From NCBI RefSeq assembly GCF_017498545.1, contig NZ_CP071793.1, positions 2,542,001 to 2,606,000 on the forward strand: a stretch of DNA of 64,000 bases, given 5' to 3'. Numbering within the stretch: position 1 is the first letter of the stretch; every line of letters starts with the position of its first letter. The notes under the pieces are model-generated. The model was given only the letters and a program-made list of their open reading frames with translations. It did not search any database and had not been told where the DNA came from. This document shows positions 39,742 to 49,250 of this stretch, piece by piece. The translations under genes were made by a program, and so were the position numbers. The DNA comes from Sulfidibacter corallicola. GTDB lineage: Bacteria > Acidobacteriota > Holophagae > Acanthopleuribacterales > Acanthopleuribacteraceae.

Positions 39742-41390
39742 ATGGCGCTCAATTCGTGGTCAAAGCCTTGGAACGCGAAAACGTAGAGTTCGTGTTCGGC
39801 TATCCGGGCGGGGCGATCATGCCCGTCTACGATGCGCTGGTGGAGGCCAAGTTCAAACACGTGTTGGTGCGACACGAGCAAGGGGCGGCCCTGGCGGCCG
39901 ATGGCTATGCGCGAGCGACCGGCAAGGTCGGCGTCTGCATGGCCACTTCCGGACCCGGCGCCACCAATCTGGTGACCGGCATCGCCAACGCCTTCATGGA
40001 TTCGGTGCCGATCGTGGCCATCACCGGCCAGGTGCCCACCTTCTACATGGGCACCGACGCGTTTCAGGAAACCGACATGCTGGGCGTGACGATGCCGATC
40101 GTCAAGCACAGCTTCCTGCCCAAGACCGCCGAGGAACTGGTCTGGATGATTCCCGAGGCCTTTCGCCTGGCCCAATCCGGGCGACCCGGCCCGGTGCTGA
40201 TCGACCTGCCCAAGGATCTCCAGATGGCCCAAATCGACGCGCCGCTCGTGGAGGCGCGCGAGCAACCGTCCGTCCCCGCCCCCGACGCCAGCGCGCTGCA
40301 AGCGGCCCTCGAACTGCTCGAGGAAAGCGAGCGGCCCCTGATCTACGCGGGCGGCGGCATCGGCATGGCCGAAGCGGTCGAGCCGTTCCGGCGCTTCGTG
40401 GAGACCACGCGAATTCCGGTGGTCACGACCCTCAAGGGGATCGGCGCCCTGCCAGGCGATCACGAACTCAACCTGGGCATGCTCGGCATGCACGGCCTGA
40501 AGGCCGCCAACATGTCGGTCCAGGAAGCGGACCTGCTGATCGTGGTGGGTGCGCGCCTGGACGACCGGGCGACCGGCAAGCTGGACTCGTTCGCCCCCCA
40601 CGCCAAGCTGATCCACCTGGACATCGACCCGGCCGAGCTTGGCAAGCTGCGTCGTCCCGCGGTGTCGCTGCGCGGTGATCTGGCCGCCGGTCTGGCATCG
40701 TTGACGGTCCCCGTGGCGATCCGCTCCTGGCGCAAGACCTGCCTCGACCGCAAGGCCGCCCACGCCTGGGACTACAACGCACCCGGCGAGGGCATCTACG
40801 CGCCGCGCATGCTGCGCCGGCTCTCCGATACCTGTTCCGACAAGACCATCGTCAGTTGCGACGTGGGCCAGCACCAGATGTGGGTGGCCCAACACATCGA
40901 ATTCCTCAACCCCTATCAGCATCTCACGAGCGGCGGCCTCGGCACCATGGGGTACGGCCTTCCCGGCGCCATCGGTGCCTGGCTGGGTCGTCCCGATCAC
41001 GAAGTCATCGTGGTCAGTGGCGACGGCTCCATCATGATGAACATTCAAGAACTTGCCACGCTCAATCGCTACGGGATTCCGGTGAAGATCATCCTCTTCG
41101 ACAACAGCCACCTGGGACTGGTTCGCCAGTGGCAGGAACTGTTCTTCGAGGAGCGCTTCAGCGAAGTGGAACTGGCCGACAATCCCGAATTCGTCCAAGT
41201 CGCCGCCTCCTTCGGAGTGCGCGGCATGAAAATCGAGCATCGCGATCAGGAACAAGAAGGACTCGAGGCCCTCTACAACGCCAAGGGTCCCTTCCTGCTC
41301 CACGTCGTCATCGATCCCAATACCAATGTATGGCCGCTGGTGCCCCCTGGAAAATCGAATGCCGAAATGATGGAAGGAGCGAAGTCATGA
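39738..41390 (+). CDS. ilvB: Acetolactate synthase, large catalytic subunit
   Basis: 550 aa. A thiamine-diphosphate enzyme that joins two pyruvates (or pyruvate and 2-oxobutyrate), the first common step of valine and isoleucine synthesis. Visible are the catalytic Glu region [16 protein letters not shown] (about 45-60), [19 protein letters not shown], the FAD-binding middle domain, and the ThDP/Mg motif [15 protein letters not shown] (about 430). The C-terminal [10 protein letters not shown] is typical. The ATG overlaps the ilvC stop and its own stop overlaps the small-subunit ATG, so translation is coupled along ilvC-ilvB-ilvN. Confidence 0.96.
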   Translation: MNGAQFVVKALERENVEFVFGYPGGAIMPVYDALVEAKFKHVLVRHEQGAALAADGYARATGKVGVCMATSGPGATNLVTGIANAFMDSVPIVAITGQVPTFYMGTDAFQETDMLGVTMPIVKHSFLPKTAEELVWMIPEAFRLAQSGRPGPVLIDLPKDLQMAQIDAPLVEAREQPSVPAPDASALQAALELLEESERPLIYAGGGIGMAEAVEPFRRFVETTRIPVVTTLKGIGALPGDHELNLGMLGMHGLKAANMSVQEADLLIVVGARLDDRATGKLDSFAPHAKLIHLDIDPAELGKLRRPAVSLRGDLAAGLASLTVPVAIRSWRKTCLDRKAAHAWDYNAPGEGIYAPRMLRRLSDTCSDKTIVSCDVGQHQMWVAQHIEFLNPYQHLTSGGLGTMGYGLPGAIGAWLGRPDHEVIVVSGDGSIMMNIQELATLNRYGIPVKIILFDNSHLGLVRQWQELFFEERFSEVELADNPEFVQVAASFGVRGMKIEHRDQEQEGLEALYNAKGPFLLHVVIDPNTNVWPLVPPGKSNAEMMEGAKS

Positions 41391-41677
41391 GGTTCTTTTT
41401 GCAGTTGAGTTTGCGCAACATGGAAGGTGGTTTGGAACGTGTCTTGGGCGTGGTTCGGTTTCGCGGATTTCGCGTGGTTGAAATGTCCGCCTACAGCAAC
41501 CCGAATGGCGAGGATCTGGCCGTGACCCTCAAGGTCGAGAGCCAACGCGACGGCGAGAACCTCAAAAAACAATTGGACAAGTTGTTCGACGTGCGTCAGG
41601 TCGAGATGTTCACCACCACCCCGGTACCCACACCCGTTCACTCGGGTTACGGCATGCCGGTCGCGGCGGTGGGCTGA
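41387..41677 (+). CDS. ilvN: Acetolactate synthase small regulatory subunit (short, IlvM-like)
   Basis: 96 aa. A single ACT-like fold (FFLQLSLRNMEGGLERVLGV, VRFRGFRVVEMSAY, LAVTLKVES) with no C-terminal domain, so closer in size to E. coli IlvM than to IlvH. Small subunits activate the catalytic subunit and often give feedback by valine; short IlvM-type subunits give little valine inhibition in E. coli. GGAAGGAG precedes the ATG, which overlaps the ilvB stop. The last 17 residues (TTTPVPTPVHSGYGMPVAA) are an unstructured extension. Confidence 0.88.
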   Translation: MRFFLQLSLRNMEGGLERVLGVVRFRGFRVVEMSAYSNPNGEDLAVTLKVESQRDGENLKKQLDKLFDVRQVEMFTTTPVPTPVHSGYGMPVAAVG

Positions 41678-42358
41678 GGCCCGAGTCCCGCGATCGGTTC
41701 ACGACCGACGGGTCACGGATTCGATGACATGACGGTTCATCGAAAATGGGACCATTCACCCTTCCCACCATGGGGAAGGGTGGATCCCCATCGAGCCTCG
41801 GTGTCCCCGAAACCCGGGCCCGATCATCGATCGCGCGAGCTCGATTCAGGTCGCCCCATCGGGCCGACATCGAAGGCATGCATCGAAGCGGTGTGAACGG
41901 TCCATATATATAATGTATGGATCCTCACATTTGCCTACCCGAAACGCGCGGTCCGCATGAAGGCCACTATTGCGGCCACGAACCGCTCGGCATCGCGCGA
42001 ATCGGGTCCGACGAGTTTCCTTGATCCCAAAGGGCAGAGGGCGTTTTCGGCAGGGAACGGGGGTTCCCCGTCGGAGTCGCGCCCTCGTGCCTTTGCGGGA
42101 AGGGCGATTGCCACGGCCGCACGTCGCGGGTTCGGCTCCGCTGGAAGACCACGAGGCGGGGCGATGGGCACCGCCCGTCCAATCGAGTCTCACCGTTCAC
42201 GACGACGAGTTGCCATTCATCCCCACGACGGCGCATCCCAGGTCCCTGCGCCACGCTCCGCGAAAACCCGATGCCCGACACCGCCAGGTCTCGGGCGGCA
42301 CACCGATTCGCACGAATCGCCACCTCACGACGGACGACCACCAGCTTAAGGAGCCGAC
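41678..42358. other. Spacer between ilvN and ilvA with a hairpin and a -10-like site
   Basis: 681 bp without a supported gene. CACCCTTCCC (41757-41766) and GGGAAGGGTG (41773-41782) form a 10-bp hairpin with a 6-nt loop 80 bp after ilvN, but without a T-run. A TATAAT at 41909-41914 sits in the small inverted repeat CCATA...TATGG and could be the -10 of an ilvA promoter, though no good -35 lies at standard spacing. No leader peptide like those before ilvD was found here. Confidence 0.5.
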
Positions 42359-43939
42359 ATGGGCGAGCCCGATTACCTACGCAGGATACTGGCTTCCAGG
42401 GTTTACGATGTGGCGCGGGTGACCCCGGTTCACGAGGTCCAAAATCTTTCCCGCCGCATGAACAACAGGATTCTGGTCAAACGGGAAGATTTGCAGCCCG
42501 TTTTTTCTTTCAAATTACGCGGCGCCTACAACAAAATCGCACTGCTCGACGAACAGGCCCGCGCGCGGGGCGTCATCGCGGCGTCCGCCGGCAACCACGC
42601 CCAGGGTGTGGCCTTGGCCGCGCAGAAGCTGGGCATCCGCGCCACGATCGTCATGCCGCGAACGACCCCCGCCATCAAGGTCACCGCCGTGCGGCGGTTC
42701 GGTGCCGAGGTCGCACTCCACGGCGACACCTTCGACGAGGCCGCAGCCCAGGCCCGCGACTTGGAGCGGCGCCACGGCTGGACCTTCATCCACCCCTACG
42801 ACGACCCCGATGTCATCGCCGGTCAAGGCACCGTCGCCATGGAACTCCTGCAACAGGAGCCCAGCAGCCTGGAGGCGGTCTTCGTTCCCTGTGGCGGCGG
42901 CGGCCTGTTGGCCGGCATTGCGGCCTGCATCAAGCAGGTGCGCCCCGAGATCAAGGTCTTCGGCGTCGAAGCCGAGGAATCGGCCTGCCTCTACCACGCC
43001 CTCGAGGCCGGCGAACGGGTGGTCCTGCCCCACGTGGGCATTTTTGCCGACGGCGTCGCCGTCGCCCAGATCGGCGAGGAGACGTTCCGCATCGCCCGCA
43101 CCTACGTCGACGGCGTCATTCGCGTGTCCACCGATGCCATCTGCGCCGCGATCAAGGACATCTACGACGACCTGCGCTGCATCGCCGAACCGGCCGGCGC
43201 CCTCGCCCTCGCCGGTCTCAAGCAGTACGCCGGCGAAAACCACCTGCGCCAGTCCAACCTGCTGGCGATTCTCAGCGGCGCCAACGTCAACTTCCACCGA
43301 TTGCGCCACATCTCCGAACGCAGCGAATACGGAGAGCAGACCGAAGGTGTGTTCGCCGTGACCATCCCGGAGCGGCCGGGCAGCTTTCTGGCCTTTTGCG
43401 AGGCCCTCAATCACCGCAACATCACCGAATTCAACTACCGATTCGGCGACGCCGACGAGGCCCACATCTACGTGGGCGTGCAGTTGAACGAAGGCCCCTC
43501 GGAACGCCAACTCATCACCGAGGGCCTGAACCGCAGCGGCTACCGTTTGATCGACCTCAGCGACAACGAGGTGGCCAAATTGCATTTGCGCCACATGGTC
43601 GGCGGCCACGGCAAAGGCGCCGATCACGAGGTGTTGTTCCGCTTCCAGTTCCCGGAGCGACCCGGGGCACTGCTGCGCTTCTTAAACCAGCTCGGCGGCC
43701 GCTGGAACATCAGCCTGTTCCACTATCGCAATCACGGATCGGCCTACGGTCGCGTGCTGGCCGGTTTTCAGGTGCCGCCCAACGAGCGCACGGCCTTTCA
43801 CCGGTTCCTCGACGACTTGGGCTATCCCTATTGGGAGGAGAGCGACAACCCCGCCTACCACCTGTTCCTCGCGCCGCAGGAGAAGAAAAGCGACAGCGAG
43901 GGCGCGACCTGTTCGAGCGCAGTGGCTTCGGGGGTGTGA
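42359..43939 (+). CDS. ilvA: Biosynthetic threonine dehydratase (threonine ammonia-lyase)
   Basis: 526 aa. PLP enzyme turning threonine into 2-oxobutyrate, the entry step of isoleucine synthesis. The PLP lysine is Lys52 in FSFKLRGAYNK; ASAGNHAQGVALAAQKLG and VPCGGGGLLAGIAA (the phosphate-binding glycine loop) are present. Residues from about 335 form two ACT-like regulatory domains (FAVTIPERPGSFLAFCEALN and FRFQFPERPGALLRFLNQLG), as in isoleucine-inhibited IlvA, not the short catabolic form. AAGGAG precedes the ATG. It lies on the same strand as the ilv operon but after a 681-bp gap, so probably has its own promoter. About 20 residues past the second ACT domain are a variable tail. Confidence 0.94.
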   Translation: MGEPDYLRRILASRVYDVARVTPVHEVQNLSRRMNNRILVKREDLQPVFSFKLRGAYNKIALLDEQARARGVIAASAGNHAQGVALAAQKLGIRATIVMPRTTPAIKVTAVRRFGAEVALHGDTFDEAAAQARDLERRHGWTFIHPYDDPDVIAGQGTVAMELLQQEPSSLEAVFVPCGGGGLLAGIAACIKQVRPEIKVFGVEAEESACLYHALEAGERVVLPHVGIFADGVAVAQIGEETFRIARTYVDGVIRVSTDAICAAIKDIYDDLRCIAEPAGALALAGLKQYAGENHLRQSNLLAILSGANVNFHRLRHISERSEYGEQTEGVFAVTIPERPGSFLAFCEALNHRNITEFNYRFGDADEAHIYVGVQLNEGPSERQLITEGLNRSGYRLIDLSDNEVAKLHLRHMVGGHGKGADHEVLFRFQFPERPGALLRFLNQLGGRWNISLFHYRNHGSAYGRVLAGFQVPPNERTAFHRFLDDLGYPYWEESDNPAYHLFLAPQEKKSDSEGATCSSAVASGV

Positions 43940-44029
43940 GTTCCGGAGGATTTTTTTCACCACGGAGTCGCCGCCCAGGCCGGGGGCCCGGGTTTCAGGT
44001 GGGTAACTAATCGAAGCGAATCGTTTGGG

Positions 44030-44520
44030 AGTTCCCGCATTTGTGAGAGGGGCGTCGTTGCAGTAAGTTGGCCCGCCGGGCCGACATTTTTCGACGAACT
44101 CCCTGCACATTCGCCTTTTTAGGTTTTTATCTTTATCTTCGAGCTTTACAGAGTTTGTTACATAAGAGCCACGCACCAGCGGGCTAACCCGCTCGATTTC
44201 GAGAATGAAACAAGGCGAAGTGAGCTAGCATGGTGGTCCCGGCTGCCTGAGAGGGTTGTCATGCCAGGTAGGTGCGACCGCTGGTCGCACATTCCAAAGC
44301 TCCTGCTTCTATTGGTGCTTCGCTCTTTGGCGTCTCGCATCTGCGGAGTGTGGATCGCTTCGAAGTGTCGGCCGGGCCGGCCAACCTACTGCCGCGCCGA
44401 TCCTCAAAGCATGCGGGAACTCTGATCATGGATCGCTTCGACAAGTTCATCCGGCGGGCTTACCGCCCCTGATGCCCCTACCTGGCACGACGAATCTCTC
44501 GGCATTCGGGGACACCAAGC
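44030..44520. repeat. Mixed cluster of palindromic modules with four different cores
   Basis: Cores: GTTGGCCCGCCGGGCCGAC near 44063 (reverse orientation), GTGCGACCGCTGGTCGCAC near 44268, GTCGGCCGGGCCGGCCAAC near 44378, and a chimeric longer core (GTTCATCCGGCGGGCTTACC onward) near 44443 that matches the one at 22382. The usual flanks (CTACC...GCACGACGAATCTCTCGGC; GCATGCGGGAACTC) are present. Unlike the arrays, neighbouring modules here differ in core and orientation. Confidence 0.85.
44085..44217 (-). repeat. Second dispersed repeat family, copy 2 (reversed)
   Basis: Reverse complement of the 8807-8965 element: GACGAACTCCCTG, then TTTTTAGGTTTTTATC, AGTTTGTTACATAAGAGCC and CTCGATTTCGAGAA. It sits inside the module cluster. 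Confidence 0.7.
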
Positions 44521-44599
44521 AAGTTTGTTTCAAGAGAGTCCGCAGAGTTCGCGGAGATGGGCTGAGCCCCTGGCCCTTTGCCAGAAACCAGGTGTGCTG

Positions 44600-44755
44600 T
44601 TTCTTTCTCGAAATCGAGCTGGGTATGCCCGCTGGTTCGCGGCGCTTAGGTAACGAACTCTGTTAAGCTCGAAGGTAACGCTAAAAAGCGAAACAGGTGG
44701 ATTTCCGGGGAGTTCGTCAATAAATGTCGGCCCAGCTCCCTGGGGGCGACTCTGT
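44600..44755 (+). repeat. Second dispersed repeat family, copy 3
   Basis: TTTCTTTCTCGAAATCGAGC to GTCAATAAATGTCGGCCCAG, matching copy 1 in the same orientation, with several substitutions in the AT-rich middle. Confidence 0.7.
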
Positions 44756-45240
44756 AGGTTTGAACTCTAACGGACCGCCTCACGGCGAATATCGAAAATA
44801 GCGCCGAACATCTTAATCGACACAAAATGTTTATTCGATATATCAGGATAATTCCGCAACAAGTGAAACATCTCGAATCATTTTTTTGGCACATTAATTT
44901 ATCGGCATCGTTTGGCGGATGTACACCCGAGTAAATAGTAGAGGGAAACTCAAGAAAGTGGCGTTTTTTACTTGCCTTTGGACGGTTATGGGTCCGACAG
45001 ATATGGTTCTCACCGTTCCGGTGTTTGCCGAACCGTTACCCAAATCGGGCTGTATCGACTCGAATCGCGCGAACCGGGATGAACAGGGGCTTCGCGAAGC
45101 CCCTCTTTAAACGCAACCCAACCGCGTTGACAAGCGGTTGTTTACAGGTTCGTTACACTTCATCGACCAGCCTGTTTGGCACGGTGGATGCTCTAGGGTA
45201 AAACGTCCCCGAACAACGTTGGCATTCAATGAGGTGTACC
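44756..45240. other. AT-rich spacer before the small secreted protein genes
   Basis: 485 bp. A 63-codon frame (44919-45110) with a hydrophobic patch ends inside the terminator-like hairpin at 45086; no ribosome site, so not called a gene. The last 100 bp should contain the promoter of the gene at 45241. Confidence 0.45.
45086..45107 (+). terminator. Terminator-like hairpin
   Basis: GGGGCTTCGCGAAGCCCC is a perfect 18-nt palindrome followed by TCTTT. No confident upstream gene ends here, so its transcript is unknown (possibly a small RNA or the unsupported short frame). Confidence 0.5.
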
Positions 45241-45633
45241 ATGTATAACTTGAATAAAATCAGTGTATTGAAATTTGCATTCGCTCTTACGTCAATCGCG
45301 TTTTTCGCGTTCCCCGCCATGGCTGGCACCCTGGACGAGTACCCCGAGGTACGCGACACTCTGAACAACGACAACTTGGTCCTGAACAACTACTGGGGTT
45401 GTCTCAACGAAGGTTACAACTTGGGTGATATCGCCGTCGATCCCATGTACTACATCGTGGCGCCCGAGGGAGACCACGTGGCCTTCAACGTGACCATCAC
45501 GCTCAGCAAGCACGTGGGTGGTGAATACTCGCTGCAAACCAACTACGTCCATATCAAGTGCACGGTCATGAACGACGGCAACGGCAACTTGAGCATCAAC
45601 AGAATCGAGGTCGTGCGCAGCACGGTCTACTAA
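45241..45633 (+). CDS. Small secreted protein, paralogue A
   Basis: 130 aa. A clear Sec signal peptide (about 1-28, LKFAFALTSIAFFAFPAMA, cleavage before GTLDEYPEV). The mature part of about 100 residues is acidic with mostly beta-strand pattern: NYWGCLNEGYNLGDIAVDP, then VAFNVTITL, YVHIKCTV and LSINRIEVVRS. Two Cys remain after cleavage (in WGCLN and IKCTV), able to form one disulfide in the periplasm or outside. No family recognised. GAGGT before the ATG at 45241 favours it over 45229. The neighbouring gene 77 bp downstream is its paralogue. Confidence 0.8.
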   Translation: MYNLNKISVLKFAFALTSIAFFAFPAMAGTLDEYPEVRDTLNNDNLVLNNYWGCLNEGYNLGDIAVDPMYYIVAPEGDHVAFNVTITLSKHVGGEYSLQTNYVHIKCTVMNDGNGNLSINRIEVVRSTVY

Positions 45634-45709
45634 CCGGTCCTTCTGTCCTCGCCACTTTATGTGAACGGTTTCTCACCGACATGTTTCTCTCCAAGCGAGG
45701 AGGTTCGCC

Positions 45710-46087
45710 ATGATCACGAACGCCGTAAAAATTTTCGCCATCACCTTGCTGAGCCTGACTTCTTTGACCGCTTTCGCGGGAACCCTGGACGATTACCCCG
45801 AGGTTCGCGACTGCATGAACGACGACAACCTGCTGTTGACCAACTACTGGGGGTGTTTGAACGAGGGCTACGAGCTGGCCGAAATCGAAGTTCACCCGGT
45901 TTATTACTTCCTGCCGCCGGAAGGTGAGCACCTGGCCTACACGGTGGTCATCCCCATGTTCCGGCAGGAAGCCGGGCAAGAAGATCAGGGAACTGCAAAC
46001 GTGCACATCACCTGCGATGTGCACGACGACGGGGAAGGCAACTTGCACATCGTCAAGCTCACCGTCACCCGCAGTATGGCCGAGTAG
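45710..46087 (+). CDS. Small secreted protein, paralogue B
   Basis: 125 aa. Same plan as the gene at 45241: signal peptide (about 1-23, ending LTAFA), then GTLDDYPEVRDCMNDDNLLL, TNYWGCLNEGYELAEIEVHP, YYFLPPEGEHLAYTVVI and VHITCDVHDDGEGNL. Roughly half of the mature residues agree with paralogue A. It has a third Cys (in RDCMN) in addition to the conserved pair. GAGGAGG precedes the ATG. An intrinsic terminator follows at 46225, so the pair is probably one transcript. Function unknown. Confidence 0.82.
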   Translation: MITNAVKIFAITLLSLTSLTAFAGTLDDYPEVRDCMNDDNLLLTNYWGCLNEGYELAEIEVHPVYYFLPPEGEHLAYTVVIPMFRQEAGQEDQGTANVHITCDVHDDGEGNLHIVKLTVTRSMAE

Positions 46088-46224
46088 CTTCCGAAACGAC
46101 GGAACCACTTGAACATAGAGAACCAGGACGTCGACAGACGACCACCAGGCGCCGCCTGAACCAGGGGTGAACATCTCACACCGAGATGGCCCACATACCG
46201 GCAACACGCCACAGGCGCCGAGCG

Positions 46225-46257
46225 AGCCCGAGATTCGATCTCGGGCTTTCGCTTTTT
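46225..46257 (+). terminator. Intrinsic terminator after the small secreted protein pair
   Basis: AGCCCGAGAT (46225-46234), TCG loop, ATCTCGGGCT (46238-46247), then TTCGCTTTTT. A 10-bp perfect stem. Confidence 0.85.
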
Positions 46258-46413
46258 CGGGGTTCGGATCCCAGGGCCCCAATCGCATCGAAGTGCAATT
46301 GACATGGTGCGGCACATTTAGGTTCTTTATCGGGCTTCGATCTGCTATGGTAGCCCCAACATCAGGTTATCTCCGATCAGGGCATCCCATATCCACCACG
46401 TAAGGAGCATGAG

Positions 46414-47046
46414 ATGTACCTGATCATGACACGTTCCCTCATATGCGCCGCAATCCTTTGCGGGACACCGCTGTTTTCGTTCGGCGAGTTCAGCGCAAAC
46501 CTCGGGCTCACCGCGGACTACGTCTGGCGCGGTGAATCCCAAACCGATGAAGAGCCGGCCCTCCAGGGAGGCTTGGATTACGCCCTCGACCTCGGGTTTT
46601 ATGTAGGTACCTGGGCTTCGAACGTGAAGTTCGGCGAAGATCGCGATGTAGAGGTCGACCTCTACGGAGGCTATGGTTACGAAGGGAAGAACGGATTCAC
46701 CTTCGACGTGGGATACATTCGCTACGCGTTTCTCGATGGACCCGATGCGGAAGAAGTCTATTCGGGCATCGGCTATCGCTGGGCGACGGTGACCTACTAC
46801 TACGATTACGACAACGAAAACAGTTATCTCGACGGCGAGCTGGCGTACGAGCTACCCCGCGATTTCGGAATCGCGTTTCACTACGGGTTGTTCGAATTCG
46901 ACGCGGCCGAGGATCGAGAAGACTACAAGCTCGCCCTGAGCCGCTCGATGTGGTCCTTGGACTTCGAGTTGGCCTGGCACGACACGGATTGGGAAGGCCC
47001 GATCCACGACGGTCGTGTCACGATGTTGATCAGCAAGACTTGGTAA
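46414..47046 (+). CDS. TorF-family outer-membrane protein (putative porin)
   Basis: 210 aa. Signal peptide about 1-24 (ICAAILCGTPLFSFG), then FSANLGLTADYVWRGESQTD, the diagnostic start of TorF/TIGR02001 proteins, with EPALQGGLDYALDLGFYVGT next. The rest alternates short amphipathic strands with turns (VEVDLYGGYGYEG; GFTFDVGYIRYAF; YYYDYDNENSYLDGELAYEL) and ends VTMLISKTW with the C-terminal aromatic residue usual in outer-membrane barrels. Start chosen at 46414 (GGAG six bases upstream). Flanked by terminators on both sides, so monocistronic. The transported compound, if any, is unknown. Confidence 0.85.
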   Translation: MYLIMTRSLICAAILCGTPLFSFGEFSANLGLTADYVWRGESQTDEEPALQGGLDYALDLGFYVGTWASNVKFGEDRDVEVDLYGGYGYEGKNGFTFDVGYIRYAFLDGPDAEEVYSGIGYRWATVTYYYDYDNENSYLDGELAYELPRDFGIAFHYGLFEFDAAEDREDYKLALSRSMWSLDFELAWHDTDWEGPIHDGRVTMLISKTW

Positions 47047-47113
47047 CCCCAATGTGTCGTCCCCCAACGGCCCGCGTGTGTCCCTCCACACCACGGGCCA
47101 CCTGAACCGACCT

Positions 47114-47151
47114 GGGCCGTGCACGTCCCCCCGACAGGCACGGCCCTTTTT
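47114..47151 (+). terminator. Intrinsic terminator after the TorF-like gene
   Basis: GGGCCGTGC (47114-47122), 15-nt loop, GCACGGCCC (47138-47146), then TTTTT. Confidence 0.85.
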
Positions 47152-47478
47152 GTGTCCAAGTACCCGGCAGCGCCCGCATCGAGCGTCGTCGGCCCCGTTC
47201 CCCTCACAAATAGACAGGCTTTCCGAACCCAGTCGCTTCGAAGAGTTCGGCGGGCCGCTGAACCTACCTGGCACGGCTACTCTCTCAGCATGCCGGAACA
47301 TCTCGATTACGTTGCTTCGACTGAGCGCCCCTCAACGCCAGAAACGGCTCCGCGTACCGACTTTTCGGATCCCTCGAAGCACATTGGCAGGAAGGAACCG
47401 CAAGCCGAGCGACATCGACGCAACTCTTTGCCACCTGCGGGCATTGCCTACCAAGTTTCTTCGACGGACGGCGAAGGT
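47152..47478. other. Spacer with one solitary palindromic module
   Basis: A single forward module at about 47225-47295: TCGCTTCGAAGA, core GTTCGGCGGGCCGCTGAAC, then CTACCTGGCACGGCTACTCTC. No gene is supported elsewhere in this gap. Confidence 0.65.
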
Positions 47479-48186
47479 TCAAGCGGGTACCGGATCTCCG
47501 ATCAGGGACTCGGCAACACGGGCCCGCCCCTTGCCCTCGTTCGAAAAAAGCGGGGAAATGTGGTCCAGGCAGGCAATGCGCTCCCGGTACTCTCGCAAGT
47601 AGGTATCGCGCTGCCACTCTTCCAAATCGGACAGGCCCCAGGCGATGAACGGCGGCAGCACGTTGAAGCCGGCACGATGCAGCACGTCCTCCTGAACCGG
47701 TCGCAGAAACACTTCCAACTCGCGCTCACGGCCGGCGGGTGTCAGCGCATCGGTCGGCGTGGTCAGGGCCAACATGGCTTTTTTCGTAGGGCGATCGCTC
47801 TGAACCCGGTTGCGGTACCAGGTGGCCACCCGACAGCGCCATTGGCGCAAGGTCGCCGGCATCAGAAACCACCAGAGCGGGAACTGAAAGACCACGATGT
47901 CCGCCCAATCGAAGGGATCCATGCTGCCGAGCAGGGAATGGATCGCCGAAGGCTTCAGCGGTGGATTCTCCGAAAAAATGGGCGCGGTGTACAGGCGCGG
48001 ATCCAAATCGGTGGACAACAAACCCGGGAAAAAACCACGGCGCGGCGGTCCGGCCATGGCCTCGTCGTGGAACCCGATCACGTTCACTTCATGACCCTGA
48101 GCCATCAGGGTTTCGACCGCGGTGTCTTTCATGCGCTCGTGAAATAGCTTGGATTCATGAGGCACACAAACCATCAGTACATTCAC
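47479..48186 (-). CDS. NAD(P)H:quinone oxidoreductase-like flavoprotein (flavodoxin-2 fold)
   Basis: 235 aa. Cytoplasmic; reduces quinones or related compounds by two electrons using FAD or FMN. MNVLMVCVPHESKLFHERMK opens the fold and binds the flavin phosphate. LLGSMDPFDWADIVVFQFPLWWFLMPATLRQW matches the NQO1/MdaB 'fQFPlwWf..Pa.LK.W' signature. The loop after the first helix is long (FFPGLLSTDLDPRLY), as in NQO1-type proteins with a substrate region. The start follows from the flavodoxin N-terminus. It is transcribed toward the TorF gene, alone, with a 600-bp upstream spacer. Confidence 0.85.
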   Translation of the reverse strand: MNVLMVCVPHESKLFHERMKDTAVETLMAQGHEVNVIGFHDEAMAGPPRRGFFPGLLSTDLDPRLYTAPIFSENPPLKPSAIHSLLGSMDPFDWADIVVFQFPLWWFLMPATLRQWRCRVATWYRNRVQSDRPTKKAMLALTTPTDALTPAGRERELEVFLRPVQEDVLHRAGFNVLPPFIAWGLSDLEEWQRDTYLREYRERIACLDHISPLFSNEGKGRARVAESLIGDPVPA

Positions 48187-48791
48187 GGAACTCTCCTGGC
48201 CTTGCCGAACACGGCAGCTTGATATGAAACAGGTCTCTCTCCTGTCCTCGAAACAATCGGCTGAAACTCACGGGCGCAATGCGGGAAAGAAGAAAGGGCA
48301 CGCCGGTGAAGCCGTCAGGACATCACGGGAGGACAGCGACGCGGAACAGCACTGGAGAAAGGAGGTACCACCTCGACGACCGTCCGACGAGGTCTTTTGC
48401 AGGAGCAAGACTGCCACACAGGTCCCGGCCAGGCAGTAAGGAAAATCACACCGAGATGCTACAGCGTGAAAATTAATCTCAACCAGAAAATTAACGCAAA
48501 CAAACTATGTTGCCCAAACCCAAATCTCCCGATCGTCCCCAGCACCTTTCCCGCAGCTTACCTCATAAAATAACCAATTATCATCGAGCACGTTACAACG
48601 ACTACGAAACCGAAAGGCGAAGCGCCGCGAAGGCCCTTTCTCGAACCGGGAGGGGAAGAGGCACGGGTCCGTTTCGACGCAACATTCGTATTTTTGGAGA
48701 AAAGTCACACTTTGCATAAAAAGGGGAAAGCGCCCGAACGAGGTGGGAAATCGCGCCATCCCTCCGACGCTTCCCATCGGAACGACGACGC
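48187..48791. other. Spacer upstream of the quinone reductase gene
   Basis: 605 bp; no gene supported. AT-rich in 48430-48720. A stretch at 48345-48405 looks a little like a T-box element but is not followed by a suitable gene and is listed as rejected. Confidence 0.45.
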
Positions 48792-49250
48792 TTACGGCAT
48801 GGGAAAACGCGCGAGCAGGGCCTCGACAATCAGGAGGAACACTCGGCACATCACGGGAATCGAGACCGCCCACAGCAGGGTGGCCGGAGCCAATGCCGTC
48901 AGAAACCGCCGCCGCGACACCCCCGAGTGGCCCAGGGCGAAACATCCCAACATGCGCATACCGATCTGGAAACGCAGCACGAACACGGCGATTCGCGGAT
49001 ACCGCCCGAGGAAATCGCTGGTTTTTTGGGCCCAATGACGGATCCGCGCATAGCGTGCCAATACCGATTGGCCATTGCGGACACCCAGTTCAAAAAATAG
49101 CCAATCGCCGAGAAAGGCGCCGATCCAGGCCGGCCCGATCAGCCAGGACCAGTGGATTTCCTCGCTCGCGAAGTACATCACTCCCAAGATCGAGAACTCG
49201 CCTTCCAGAAAGGTACCGAACAAAACCAAAACCAACCATACCCACGACAT
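48792..49250 (-). CDS. DedA-family (SNARE-associated) membrane protein
   Basis: 152 aa with four or five hydrophobic segments. GAFLGDWLFFELGVRNGQ (about 47-64) and FVLRFQIGMRMLGCFALGHSG (about 95-115) correspond to the conserved G-x-x-x-G-D/E and R-F-x-P-x-x-R elements of DedA proteins, though here the second reads RFQIGMR with no Pro. DedA proteins include undecaprenyl-phosphate and lipid flippases of the inner membrane. Shorter than typical DedA (about 200 aa). The ATG at 49250 with AGAGG upstream is preferred to 49367, since the extra 39 residues are Pro/Arg-rich and non-membrane. Confidence 0.75.
   Translation of the reverse strand: MSWVWLVLVLFGTFLEGEFSILGVMYFASEEIHWSWLIGPAWIGAFLGDWLFFELGVRNGQSVLARYARIRHWAQKTSDFLGRYPRIAVFVLRFQIGMRMLGCFALGHSGVSRRRFLTALAPATLLWAVSIPVMCRVFLLIVEALLARFPMP

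Noticed and set aside
41678..42358. A third amino-acid leader/attenuator upstream of ilvA
   Set aside because: The spacer has a hairpin at 41757 but no T-run and no short frame rich in Ile, Val, Leu or Thr codons.
44919..45110. 63-codon small exported protein
   Set aside because: The hydrophobic patch is broken by Pro, Asp and Thr, there is no ribosome site, and the 3' end is part of a terminator-like palindrome.
48345..48405. T-box-riboswitch-like string (GGAGAAAGGAGGTACCACC, then a hairpin ACCTCG...CGAGGT and TCTTTT)
   Set aside because: The tRNA-pairing bulge would read AGGTACC rather than TGGNACC, no specifier stem is clear, and the next plus-strand gene is a distant SnoaL-like gene, not an amino-acid or tRNA-synthetase gene.
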